A DNA stretch of 39,975 nucleotides. Source: a virus. This document shows, one piece after another, positions 1 through 7,675 of the stretch (position 1 is the first letter of the stretch; each line of letters begins with the position of its first letter). The notes beneath the pieces are model-generated. The model was not told the origin of the DNA and did no database searches. It saw only the letters and a list, made by a program, of their open reading frames with translations. The translations under genes and the position numbers were made by a program. The stretch spans positions 1-39,975 of IMG/VR virus record IMGVR_UViG_3300045019_000032. One strand, given 5' to 3'.

Positions 1-213
1 CTCAAGATGGCACTGGACAACCCGGTACAAATTGATAAGGTCGCCGTTGATGTCGTTGATGACCTCGACGTCTGCCGGCGGACGCATGAAATACAAAGCC
101 GCGCCACCAGCAAATACCTCGACATAGCAGGTATGGGCAGGAAATCGCGGAATCAGATGGTCAGCAAGACGGCGTTTCCCGCCGATCCAAGGAATAATAG
201 GTAAAGTTGCCAT
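1..213 (-). CDS. DNA adenine methylase, D12 class (5' part; cut by window edge)
   Basis: The first 71 codons of a gene that runs off the left edge. The protein starts MATLPIIPWIGGKRRLADHL and continues with YVEVFAGGAALYF. These are the two N-terminal landmarks of the D12 class of N6-adenine methyltransferases (Dam type): the WxGGK motif and the FxGxG-type S-adenosylmethionine-binding loop, here EVFAGGAA. Family members transfer a methyl group to adenine in short DNA sites; phages use them to evade restriction or to mark their DNA. The ATG at 211-213 is the natural start because the conserved GGK motif lies about 10 residues behind it. It is the last gene of the leftward late region visible here, downstream of lysis. 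Target site and the catalytic DPPY motif are outside the window. Confidence 0.88.
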   Translation of the reverse strand, partial: MATLPIIPWIGGKRRLADHLIPRFPAHTCYVEVFAGGAALYFMRPPADVEVINDINGDLINLYRVVQCHLE

Positions 214-372
214 TGTGAAATATAAATTGTGCTAGACTTTGCCCGCCTCGCGAGGTGGCAGAGCCCTGGCTTGTTTTCACTGGCTGGTTCAGTGGAACGA
301 GGCTTGTCCGGTTGTTGACGCAACCGGGCAGGCGCTCTGTCTTTTTCTACGACTGGCCGATGAAGCCGACTA
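214..372. other. intergenic space with two inverted repeats
   Basis: No convincing gene. It holds a short perfect palindrome, CCTCGCGAGG, at 246-255, and a hairpin at 308-327 (CCGGTTG, loop TTGACG, CAACCGG). Neither has a T-run on the minus strand, so neither is a clear terminator for the leftward operon. The 308-327 hairpin is followed on the plus strand by CTTTTTC and would only end plus-strand transcripts. Confidence 0.4.
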
Positions 373-717
373 TCAAGACTCCCACCTCGCATTCAGGATG
401 ACGGCCGCCGCCGCCTGGTCAACCCGGCGAACGCGAAGTTGATTCATGTTCACCAACCCGTAAAACGGGAAGTAAGATCCCACCAAGACGGGAAAGTAGT
501 CCCCCGCCCCGTCTTGCTGCACTTCAATGACTGCCCCTGTGTTATTGCAGAAAGTGACCTGCTTGCACGTTTGAGCTGGCAGCGCAATAGGAACCGCGCC
601 GCCATCGACCAAAATATTCTTGTTTCCACCCGCAGACATGACAGGCGCAACATGCTGCGCCCCGGCCGTAGCTAAGGCCGTAGCATGTGCTTTCGTGTCG
701 TTATCAATAAGATTCAT
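373..717 (-). CDS. hypothetical phage protein, small beta-rich
   Basis: 114 residues, not recognised. After a short polar start it alternates hydrophobic and polar residues with many Gly, Val, Asn and Gln (PALPAQTCKQVTFCNNTG-like stretches, then VLVGSYFPFYGLVN), which suggests an all-beta fold. No signal peptide or membrane segment is visible. ATG 717 is preferred over GTG 723 because GGAG lies five bases upstream of the ATG and overlaps the GTG. It lies between Rz1 and the methylase, at the end of the lysis block. Small beta-rich proteins near the end of phage late operons can be virion decoration or tail-tip parts, but nothing here proves that. Confidence 0.7.
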   Translation of the reverse strand: MNLIDNDTKAHATALATAGAQHVAPVMSAGGNKNILVDGGAVPIALPAQTCKQVTFCNNTGAVIEVQQDGAGDYFPVLVGSYFPFYGLVNMNQLRVRRVDQAAAAVILNARWES

Positions 718-743
718 CTTCACTCCAAAATGATGAGTTTTGA

Positions 744-1001
744 TTAGCGGTCAGGCCACGCTGCAACAGTGGCTTGATGCCGTGCCGCACAGTCCGCGTA
801 TGCGGCCAAGACAACATCCCTGACCCATACCAGCCATGCGTCATAGTCCGGTACGCCCGGTTTTGCCAGCACCGGACAAGGCGCTGCCAAGGCGCTATCT
901 AGCGGCGGCCGCGTTGGCAGCTTCGATGGCGGCTTCGAGGTGGCGCACCCGAGCAAGGTCAGGCTTACAATCAGCAGGCAATGGCGCGTTCTTCTGGACA
1001 T
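744..1001 (-). CDS. Rz1: o-spanin, Rz1-like outer-membrane lipoprotein
   Basis: 85 residues. It begins with a basic start and hydrophobic stretch ending in the lipobox LLGC at residues 16-19, so the mature protein would be lipidated at Cys19 and anchored in the outer membrane. The next part is proline-rich (KPPSKLPTRPPL), as in Rz1 proteins. The gene starts inside the Rz coding sequence in another frame and ends downstream of it, the usual nested or staggered Rz/Rz1 layout. With Rz it would fuse the inner and outer membranes in the last step of host lysis. It is rather long for Rz1 (lambda's is about 60) because of a C-terminal extension rich in Ala, Trp and Asp. Confidence 0.88.
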   Translation of the reverse strand: MSRRTRHCLLIVSLTLLGCATSKPPSKLPTRPPLDSALAAPCPVLAKPGVPDYDAWLVWVRDVVLAAYADCAARHQATVAAWPDR

Positions 1002-1266
1002 CCCTGAAGTCCTTCCGTAGTTGGTCCAGCTTCGCGCCGAACGTGGTTTGAATTGAGGCATACTGATCGGCCGCCTTGCGGACCCGATCAGCGGCCGTAG
1101 CCAAATCGCCCAATGCCGCTTGCGCCTGATCCGCGATCGCTTGCGTTTGCTCCTGCCGGCTTGCAGCCACTGCCGCATCTTTTCGCCAGCCTTGCGCAGT
1201 CCATCCTCCAGCGCCGCCGATTGCGAGCGCCAGGATGATTGCCGCGCCGATGGCAAGCGGCTTCAT
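895..1266 (-). CDS. Rz: i-spanin, Rz-like inner-membrane protein
   Basis: 123 residues. An N-terminal membrane anchor (about residues 4-25, rich in Ala, Ile, Leu and Gly) is followed by a long predicted coiled-coil periplasmic part with many Gln, Ala, Asp and Lys, the design of Rz-type i-spanins. It works with the Rz1 lipoprotein encoded within its 3' half to bridge the periplasm and disrupt the outer membrane after the lysozyme has acted. Start ATG 1266 overlaps the lysozyme stop (ATGA). A longer in-frame reading from 1284 would lie inside the lysozyme gene and is less likely. Confidence 0.88.
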   Translation of the reverse strand: MKPLAIGAAIILALAIGGAGGWTAQGWRKDAAVAASRQEQTQAIADQAQAALGDLATAADRVRKAADQYASIQTTFGAKLDQLRKDFRDVQKNAPLPADCKPDLARVRHLEAAIEAANAAAAR

Positions 1267-1745
1267 GGCCCCCTCCCAAGACATTGGTCGCGCTCACGCT
1301 GCCGGCGCTTCTGCAAGCCTTCGACATAAACTCCTTGAAAGTAGGACCATGCTGGCGAACCGTCTGGATGGGTTGCCATGCCATTGCATGCGCCTTCATA
1401 GTCCCCGGCGTTCAATTTCTTGACGAAGTTCGCACTGCAGAAATTGGCAAGGCCGACGTTATAAGCGAAGCTGACATACGCATCGAACTCATGCTGGTAG
1501 AGCGGCACATGAACACATCGCTGTACGCCCTTTTCGTACCGGCCCGCCTCCTGCAGGAGGCGGACAAGCGCCCGCACTGGCGTCGTCGTTTCGCCTGCAC
1601 GGACGTTTTCGGTCGCGCCGAAGCCTAGAGTGAGCTTGTCGCCGGGCAGCGGCGATCGAGCGACAGGCTCATAACCCTCGCTCGTCGCCAAACCGACCAG
1701 CGCCGCCGCGCTCAATATGATTGAACCGACGTGCGTGCGATTCAT
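1263..1745 (-). CDS. endolysin, GH24 lysozyme with signal-arrest type N-terminus
   Basis: 160 residues, the usual size for phage lysozymes of glycoside hydrolase family 24, which cut the beta-1,4 bond between N-acetylmuramic acid and N-acetylglucosamine. Residues 6-21 form a weakly hydrophobic Gly/Ala-rich segment right before the catalytic Glu23 (SEGYEP), typical of signal-arrest-release endolysins that reach the periplasm through the Sec system and are freed when the membrane collapses. The GDKLTLGFGAT block at 35-45 matches the Thr-containing catalytic motif (GDxxTIGFG in this subfamily); Glu23 and Thr39 fit the T4 spacing, while the Asp position differs from T4, as in many betaproteobacterial phage lysozymes. 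Start ATG 1745 overlaps the holin stop (ATGA). Confidence 0.92.
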   Translation of the reverse strand: MNRTHVGSIILSAAALVGLATSEGYEPVARSPLPGDKLTLGFGATENVRAGETTTPVRALVRLLQEAGRYEKGVQRCVHVPLYQHEFDAYVSFAYNVGLANFCSANFVKKLNAGDYEGACNGMATHPDGSPAWSYFQGVYVEGLQKRRQRERDQCLGRGP

Positions 1746-1933
1746 TCGGGCCTCTTCGCTGCTTTGGCTTTGTCGATGCGATCCTTCACAAGGAAGAATG
1801 CCTGCAGGCCGATGTAAATCAGCGTGGCCAGCGCGACCCATTCGTTCAAGGTCAACTTAAAGAAGGCAGCGCCGCCGCTGACGACTGCAGGAGGCGCGGT
1901 CTTCGCTACTGCATTGATGAGTTCTTCTTTCAT
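1742..1933 (-). CDS. probable holin, small membrane protein
   Basis: 63 residues with one clear transmembrane helix (about residues 30-50, WVALATLIYIGLQAFFLV) and a second weaker hydrophobic segment (about 14-27, APPAVVSGGAAFF). It ends in a short charged tail (KDRIDKAKAAKRPE). Size, topology and position directly in front of the lysozyme, with a four-base overlap, are those of a phage holin, which collapses the membrane potential at the programmed time and releases the signal-arrest lysozyme. The call rests on context and topology rather than a family motif. A terminator lies just upstream (1945-1971), so the lysis block may have its own promoter or depend on antitermination. Confidence 0.8.
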   Translation of the reverse strand: MKEELINAVAKTAPPAVVSGGAAFFKLTLNEWVALATLIYIGLQAFFLVKDRIDKAKAAKRPE

Positions 1934-1944
1934 ATAGCTCCCAG

Positions 1945-1971
1945 AAAAGGAAAGCCCGCCAGAAGGCGGGC
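1945..1971 (-). terminator. rho-independent terminator after the tail fibre gene
   Basis: On the minus strand a perfect 7-bp stem, GCCCGCC / GGCGGGC with a TTCT loop, is followed by TTTCCTTTT. It lies between the stop of the 2010-3944 tail gene and the holin start. Confidence 0.75.
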
Positions 1972-2009
1972 CGGTGGAAAATGCAAATGAAACTACTTGG
2001 ATGGACGCT

Positions 2010-3944
2010 CTAAGCTGTCAACGCCATAAGTTCGGCGTTCGCTGGAATGCGGTTATAGATCCGCAGCTCCTTGATATGACCGTTAAGGAAATTCTGGGCG
2101 GATGTTCCACCGATTGTGGTTTGCCCCAATCTGATTGCTGTCGCCTCTGGAACAGTAACGGGCGAGCCACTCGGAGCCGCTATGCCGCCTCCGCTCACCG
2201 AAAGAGAGATGTTTTCATCGGACAGAACGGACATCACTTTATACATCGTATTCGGCAACAAAGCGGTGTTCACGGTGCTGCTGTAGGACGAGCCATTACG
2301 TGTCCAACTTTGGAAACGAACATTGACTGCTGATTGCGACAACATAATCAGTGTTCTTGCCTTCTGCGAGGCATTTTCAACAGACAGAATTGCTCGATTT
2401 CCCCCAACCACATTGTCATGAAAATAGTCCACTTCGGCATAGACCGCCATCTTGCTTGTGTCCATTACGGGCAGCAAGCCGTTAAGAAGGTTGGTTTCAG
2501 CGCCACGAGTTACGGCGGCATTTGTCGTCCGAATCACCGATGAAGCCCATGAACCTTGCTCCATCGTCGGCATGCCAATGCAGATCACGAAGTCATAGTT
2601 ATTTCCACTTGTAAGACCGAAGAACAATTGTGATCGCACGAATGCGACGGACGCGTCCGTAAGGGTGAAGCTTTGCTTGGCGATATTATCGAGCAGATCC
2701 TTTGCCGTTAGCGCAGCGGCTGCATACCCGCTCCCATTGGCCGTAGCTGGTTGGTCAGCCGCCCCGCCGCCGCCCGCAAGATAGGATGTGAGATTGACTC
2801 CCATGAACGTTGACGCAGCAGTTGCAACGCTCACAATCCTAAATGGAATTGTTCCAGTCCAAGTTTGCCCTACCGCCGCACCAATGACATTTGTTCCTTC
2901 AAACCGAATGCCGGCAGAGCCCCCTGTCGCTTGCCCATACAGACGAACGAACATGCAATCCATGCCACGCTCTTTGCCAATGCTAAGAATGTCAGCGTTT
3001 AGTCCGCCGTTGGCGAACGACCAATACTGCGGCCAGCTTCCACCCGCACCGATGGTCCCGACCGCCGCACCTTGCATCGAGTTATTTCGAATGCCATTTG
3101 TGCGTGGCTCCTCGATACGCCACCCAAGGGGTTTGTATTCACGCTGGGCTGGTACTGCCTCAGTCCTACGGTATCGCAACAAAGGACCGAGATTGATTCC
3201 GCCTTCATCAACGTAGTACCCCATCCCTGCCGTTTCGGTGCCGCCAGTCGGCCATGCAATTATGGCAAAACTAGACGATACAATCGTCATCGCCGTTGTT
3301 GCGGTAAACCACATGAGATACCAGCCATCCTCAAGGGGGATCACGCCATAAGAAGAAAGCACACCTGTATTGCCAGTTACCGAAACCGTGCCGTTCGTTC
3401 TATCCCAGATAATCGAAGCGTTTGTACCGTAGAAGTTGCTGTGCGCTAAGAGTCGAAAATTCTGATTGACGCCAGGTTTGGGCTTGAACTTAATCTGATG
3501 CGTGTATTGAGTATTGGGCAACAGCGTATGAGGGCGCGACACATAAAAACTGGTGGCTGTCCCACTCACAGGCGTGAGAAGTCTTGCTCCGAAATTGCCA
3601 TTTGGTCGCCGCACGGACATATCAATAACAATATTCCCGCCAGTACCTCCGACCGGCCAGTAGCTCCCGTTCCCGATTTCCTCGCTTCGAGTGATGAGAT
3701 TTTCCGCATAAGGGGTCATCGGATCATAGTTAAACCGGGGAGTGTTTGCCGGCACCACTTCAAGATCACCGAATTTGTTGAATCTGGTTGCACCGTCCCC
3801 TGATCTCGAACAGACCGGAAGGATCGCCGGCCCTTCGGCCGGAACAAGCGATTCATTCTCTGCAAACAAGTAGCGCAAAAACGCTCCCGTCCGGGATACA
3901 GGGAGCTGCGGCTGAAATAGAAGTCTTCGCCCGATACCGATCAT
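2010..3944 (-). CDS. tail fibre / receptor-binding candidate with lectin-like C-terminal domain
   Basis: 644 residues. The centre (about 80-260 and 290-480) looks like two carbohydrate-binding-type beta-sandwich repeats: blocks such as NLITRSEEIGNGSYW and, later, QYWSFANGG are each followed by Gly/Thr/Ser-rich strands. The last ~150 residues resemble a concanavalin/LamG-like fold ending in GHIKELRIYNR, a frequent signature of that fold. Such proteins usually form phage tail fibres or tip proteins that bind cell-surface sugars. Start ATG 3944 overlaps the upstream stop (ATGA). It closes the tail module; a terminator follows. Domain limits are approximate, and trimer formation is assumed, not seen. 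Confidence 0.72.
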   Translation of the reverse strand: MIGIGRRLLFQPQLPVSRTGAFLRYLFAENESLVPAEGPAILPVCSRSGDGATRFNKFGDLEVVPANTPRFNYDPMTPYAENLITRSEEIGNGSYWPVGGTGGNIVIDMSVRRPNGNFGARLLTPVSGTATSFYVSRPHTLLPNTQYTHQIKFKPKPGVNQNFRLLAHSNFYGTNASIIWDRTNGTVSVTGNTGVLSSYGVIPLEDGWYLMWFTATTAMTIVSSSFAIIAWPTGGTETAGMGYYVDEGGINLGPLLRYRRTEAVPAQREYKPLGWRIEEPRTNGIRNNSMQGAAVGTIGAGGSWPQYWSFANGGLNADILSIGKERGMDCMFVRLYGQATGGSAGIRFEGTNVIGAAVGQTWTGTIPFRIVSVATAASTFMGVNLTSYLAGGGGAADQPATANGSGYAAAALTAKDLLDNIAKQSFTLTDASVAFVRSQLFFGLTSGNNYDFVICIGMPTMEQGSWASSVIRTTNAAVTRGAETNLLNGLLPVMDTSKMAVYAEVDYFHDNVVGGNRAILSVENASQKARTLIMLSQSAVNVRFQSWTRNGSSYSSTVNTALLPNTMYKVMSVLSDENISLSVSGGGIAAPSGSPVTVPEATAIRLGQTTIGGTSAQNFLNGHIKELRIYNRIPANAELMALTA

Positions 3945-4402
3945 TCATTGCCTCCAAATGAAAATCCCGCTACGTGAGCGGGATTAAGTGGACTGGTTAA
4001 GAGCGCATGTAATGCGCAAGGATCGAGTCGCCACGGCTCAGGAATTCCAAGCGCGGCTGCAATGGCCTCGGAACAAAAGTATGCGTCCCTGTCGCCCTGA
4101 ATCGGCCGCCACAGGAAGCCGACATTACCCAGCAAGTCGTAAGGCTTGCCGGCATTGTCCATGAACCATTTGATCGCCCCGAGCGCAAGATCGGGCGACA
4201 CCTCGACAATGTCCCATTTGCCTGGATCAAGGTCGATGCGCTTCATGCGAACGCCGCCATCTTCGAATGATGCCGAGGCAGCGATGCCGTCTGAGAAAAC
4301 AAGCTCGACGTGCGAATACTTGCCGCCGCACCACCAGCGCACTACCCGGTTATAGATGCCAGCGATGCCCGGCCGCGTGCCTTTGTAGAATGCGATTCTC
4401 AC
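3941..4402 (-). CDS. permuted NlpC/P60-like (YiiX/YebB-type) cysteine hydrolase
   Basis: 153 residues. The His-containing block KYSHVELVFSDG comes before the Cys-containing block DAYFCSEAIAAALG. This reversed order marks the circularly permuted papain-like group (YiiX/YebB/LRAT type) of the NlpC/P60 superfamily, which cleaves amide bonds in peptidoglycan peptides or modifies lipids. In a phage tail operon it probably trims the cell wall during DNA entry. The putative catalytic residues are the His of SHVEL and the Cys of FCSEA. Start is GTG 4402, overlapping the upstream stop (GTGA). Its 3' codons contain a terminator-like hairpin (see findings). The homology is good; the exact substrate is unknown. 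Confidence 0.78.
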   Translation of the reverse strand: MRIAFYKGTRPGIAGIYNRVVRWWCGGKYSHVELVFSDGIAASASFEDGGVRMKRIDLDPGKWDIVEVSPDLALGAIKWFMDNAGKPYDLLGNVGFLWRPIQGDRDAYFCSEAIAAALGIPEPWRLDPCALHALLTSPLNPAHVAGFSFGGNE

Positions 4403-4923
4403 AGCGCCTCCTCAATTTCCTGCGCTTCGGCGATGATCTCGGCATACTTTACAGACGCCTGCACATCGTCAGCGGCATTCAGCACTTCATACTTCCGCAT
4501 CCGCAAAGCACCCAGCATCTCAAGCGCCGCGCGCAGATCGTCCGCCTGCGACACAATCAGATCCGCTGCAGTTCGTGCAGCCATTCCTGCAGCCGCCGCG
4601 AAGGACGTCACCCATACGCCGGGGTCGCCTTGATAATCGGCTTCTTGAAACGCCCGCGCGGCCGCCTCGCGCTGGACGTACTCTGATTCAAAACGCATCC
4701 ATCGTGCGTAGATGGCCGCAATCGAATCGTCAATGTGGACCACCAGCGCCTTCCGGTCCAGCGCGGCAACCTCCTCGGCGACTTGCCGGAATTTGCCCGG
4801 ATAGTTTGCCTCGACAAAGTCCAGATCCGCCACGATGGTATTCGCGACGAACTCTTCGGAGCCGATGATCTCGCCGCTATCTGGATCAACAAGCGCCCGT
4901 GTTTCCAAAATCTCGAATTTCAT
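4399..4923 (-). CDS. hypothetical phage tail-region protein, mostly helical
   Basis: 174 residues, not recognised. It begins with a short beta segment (MKFEILETRALVDPDSGEI) and is otherwise Ala/Glu-rich and helical, with possible coiled coil at the end (DDVQASVKYAEIIAEAQEIEEAL). No membrane segment or signal peptide. It lies between the glycine-rich tail protein and the cell-wall hydrolase, with four-base overlaps on both sides, so it belongs to the tail operon. A fibre-assembly helper or small tip component would fit the position, but there is no motif to support that. Confidence 0.7.
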   Translation of the reverse strand: MKFEILETRALVDPDSGEIIGSEEFVANTIVADLDFVEANYPGKFRQVAEEVAALDRKALVVHIDDSIAAIYARWMRFESEYVQREAAARAFQEADYQGDPGVWVTSFAAAAGMAARTAADLIVSQADDLRAALEMLGALRMRKYEVLNAADDVQASVKYAEIIAEAQEIEEAL

Positions 4924-6758
4924 AATGCGTACTCCACGATGATGAAACCAGCCCCACCAGCGGCCGTCGTCACGGCGGCCGCCGATGACGCATCCAGCAT
5001 CGTGCGCCCAGCCGAACCCGCCCCCAGTCCTGCCGACGCAGGGGTAATATTCGAGCCGGATGACGCCGCATGCGCCCCCGGCGCGCCGAATGCGCCCGGC
5101 GTACCCGGCGCGCCGCTTACCGAACCGGCGCTGCCAGTGCCATCGGTGCCGGCGAGATTGATCGGACTTGCCACGAACCCGGCCGGCAAGGTCCGGCTCG
5201 CACCGCCTGCGCTTGCGGCCGTTGTCGAATTGGCCGTTGCATTGGCACTTCCTTGCAGCAATCCCGCGCCGCCGGTCGCCGCGTAGGCGTTATCGCCGGA
5301 TACTGTCGCATTGCCACTTGACTGCCCAGGTCCAATAAGGCCGGGTGCGCCGCCTCCTGTGGCAGCACCCCCATTCGTGGTCGTCGTATTCGTGCAGGAG
5401 CCGGAATTTCCGCCCTGCGTATTGGAATCACCACCGGTTGCTGCCCCCCCTATCGCACCAGCAATCGTGGCTCCGGTAATGTTGGCCTGTCCACCTGCCC
5501 CGCCATTTGCTGTGACGGTCACACCTGCACCCGACAGCGACGTTGTACCGCCGGCATTGCCATTGACCGCACTGGATGTACTGCCGGCCGCAATGGACAC
5601 TGCCGCCCCGCCTGCTCCAATGGTCAAGGTAAATGCTTGAGCGACTGCCGCGGAAATCGTCTTACGCGCCGTCCCGCCGGCAGCGCCGCCAGTTGCGCAC
5701 GCCTTACCGGTCGAATAGACCTTGGCGGCCGCACCTGATCCGCCCGGTCCCTGCAGCGTAAAGCGGTGCAGGCCCGCCACTTTGGTATTCCACGTCTGCG
5801 AGGAGAAGATGACCTCAACCGCATTGAATGCGACGGGATGGGTCGGCATCCCATAAAAATCCACGGTAACGCCGTTTGATACCAACACGACGTCCCGGCC
5901 CGCACCGATCGTTTGAAGCGTATTCGTGCCATCGCTAATGGTGATAAGGCCGGTGCCAGCATTCTTGATGATCGTATAGAACTCGGTACCGAGATCCGAT
6001 AGCTGAACTGGCGTCGTTATCGCAAACGATCCGACACATTTCTGGAATGCCCCATGATCCGCCCTGGAGAGAGTAAAGGCCGCAGATCGGGATACGACTG
6101 GATTCGGTAACGGCGCAAGAGGCGGCGCGGACAGAGCAAGCGTCCATTGCGACCACGTACCCGCGCCTTGCACCCAACTCGATTTCATCACCAGGGCACC
6201 GGTCGTCGCGTTGTAGCTGACGACGTCGCCGAGTATCCAATTGTCTGGCGCGGCGACCGAAGCGGCTTTGAGCGTCATGGTGGGCACAATGCTCTTTCCC
6301 GGCTCGATCGTAAAAGCCACATTTGACGGCACCGTGCCTACCCCAGGAATAGTGACGCTGCTGCTGGAATTGGCCTGCGTGCCCGGCGCGGCCAGAGCGG
6401 TCGCTGCTGCCGCCTGCGCGATCTGTCTCTGCGTATTGGCATCGTCAGAATGATCGGCAGCCAAAGTCACCTGAGCTTGTGCGTAGCCGACCTGTTGAGC
6501 GGCAAGAGCGACCTGCTGTACGGCCAGGGCAACCTGATACGCCGCCAGATCAACCTGTTCGCCGGCATCAATCACGGCTTGCTGCGCATCCTCTTTTGCT
6601 TCATTGGCGTCCGCCAGTTTTTGCGTGACGTCCGCCTGCAGTGCATTGGCCTCCGGGATGAAATTGTTTCGAATTGCATTCAATAACGCATCGGCCTCGG
6701 TATCGAAATTTTCCGGGTCCGATGGTGACGGTCCACCTGGTAGCGGGCTAATCGGCAT
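4920..6758 (-). CDS. tail fibre/adhesin: coiled-coil stem and glycine-rich C-terminal domain
   Basis: 612 residues in three parts. Residues ~15-125 contain heptad-like repeats (QVALAVQQVALAAQQVGYAQ) that form a coiled-coil stem. Residues ~140-330 are beta-rich. Residues ~330-600 are extremely rich in Gly, Ala, Ser and Thr with runs such as GGAAGG, NGGAGGQ and GGGAPG. The protein ends GGAGFIIVEYAL, a typical C-terminus of glycine-rich phage fibre domains. Such domains can pack as polyglycine-II sandwiches and expose variable loops that recognise receptors, as in T4-like gp38 adhesins; here that is inference. ATG 6758 follows the upstream stop by two bases; its stop overlaps the next gene. A likely host-range determinant. 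Confidence 0.78.
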   Translation of the reverse strand: MPISPLPGGPSPSDPENFDTEADALLNAIRNNFIPEANALQADVTQKLADANEAKEDAQQAVIDAGEQVDLAAYQVALAVQQVALAAQQVGYAQAQVTLAADHSDDANTQRQIAQAAAATALAAPGTQANSSSSVTIPGVGTVPSNVAFTIEPGKSIVPTMTLKAASVAAPDNWILGDVVSYNATTGALVMKSSWVQGAGTWSQWTLALSAPPLAPLPNPVVSRSAAFTLSRADHGAFQKCVGSFAITTPVQLSDLGTEFYTIIKNAGTGLITISDGTNTLQTIGAGRDVVLVSNGVTVDFYGMPTHPVAFNAVEVIFSSQTWNTKVAGLHRFTLQGPGGSGAAAKVYSTGKACATGGAAGGTARKTISAAVAQAFTLTIGAGGAAVSIAAGSTSSAVNGNAGGTTSLSGAGVTVTANGGAGGQANITGATIAGAIGGAATGGDSNTQGGNSGSCTNTTTTNGGAATGGGAPGLIGPGQSSGNATVSGDNAYAATGGAGLLQGSANATANSTTAASAGGASRTLPAGFVASPINLAGTDGTGSAGSVSGAPGTPGAFGAPGAHAASSGSNITPASAGLGAGSAGRTMLDASSAAAVTTAAGGAGFIIVEYAL

Positions 6759-6760
6759 TG

Positions 6761-7675
6761 CTAGATTTCCTCCAGTTCGAGACTGATAACAGTGTTCGTG
6801 GCATGAGCGAGATTGATCGAAAACCGCTTATAAATGCCCAGGATGAAGAGCGCCTCGAAATACCCATCCTGGTCATCATCAAGCCCAGACCAAACCGCCG
6901 GCGTGGCGTTGAGCCTGTCCCGCAATGCGCGGATTTTGTTTGTGCGGCTCTTTTCCGCCAGCAGCGTCTGATTCGTTTTTGGCACATTCCGGCGCGGCTT
7001 CAGTTCGGCCGTGCCGTCGAACTTCCGGTCGATCTTCGAGAAATTCAGCGTGTCCGATTCCGCGTCATACTGCACCTCGCCGATGTATTCATAGGTGCCA
7101 AACACGCAGGCGCCACACTTCACTGGCCCGGCCGCGCGGGTCAATGTGATGGTGATCTCGGCGTCGGTAAATGGCGGCAGGTTCCACAGCACCATGCTTG
7201 GCCGCGCCGTGAACTCGCCATAGAAGAAGTCATACCAGCCCAGGGACTGGCGACTCAGCAGCGTTTCGGTATGGCTGTACACCACCGCCCCGCCGCTTTT
7301 GACCGTGATTGCTGCCGTGTCCGCAACCAGACCCAGCATCGCGATCGAATTGGCCCGCCGCCCCGGCGTCACCGTGACGGTAAGCGGCGAAGCAAATTCC
7401 GTTTGTGTGTTTCGCAACAGATCAAACATCGCCATCCGGTTCGTCGGCCCCTTCACCAGCCATGCCGGCGGCGTCGCCATGTCGGTTGCCGGGTTGCGGT
7501 TGGAATGGGCGACGAGACATTCATAGCGCAAGTGCGTCGATGTCAGAATGACTTCGTCGCCCACGTTGTATGCCGTCGCACCACTCCAGGTCACTTCCCC
7601 GGCCGCCGGGTCCGGTTCGGGAACCGGACTGGTCAGCTTCTCGTCAGTGATTTCAATCGGTGGAATTACTCTCAA
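6761..7675 (-). CDS. tail-tip structural protein (hypothetical phage protein)
   Basis: 304 residues, soluble and beta-rich. Near the N-terminus a small module (EVTWSGATAYNVGDEVILTS, followed by YECLVAH) resembles the carbohydrate-binding fold seen in many phage tail proteins. The rest alternates strands and turns with no catalytic motif. The start appears to be TTG at 7673-7675, overlapping the tape-measure stop (TTGA), with GGAG eight bases upstream. It lies directly downstream of the tape measure, where distal-tail or hub proteins are usually encoded, so a distal tail or tip role is likely but unproven. Confidence 0.75.
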   Translation of the reverse strand: MRVIPPIEITDEKLTSPVPEPDPAAGEVTWSGATAYNVGDEVILTSTHLRYECLVAHSNRNPATDMATPPAWLVKGPTNRMAMFDLLRNTQTEFASPLTVTVTPGRRANSIAMLGLVADTAAITVKSGGAVVYSHTETLLSRQSLGWYDFFYGEFTARPSMVLWNLPPFTDAEITITLTRAAGPVKCGACVFGTYEYIGEVQYDAESDTLNFSKIDRKFDGTAELKPRRNVPKTNQTLLAEKSRTNKIRALRDRLNATPAVWSGLDDDQDGYFEALFILGIYKRFSINLAHATNTVISLELEEI

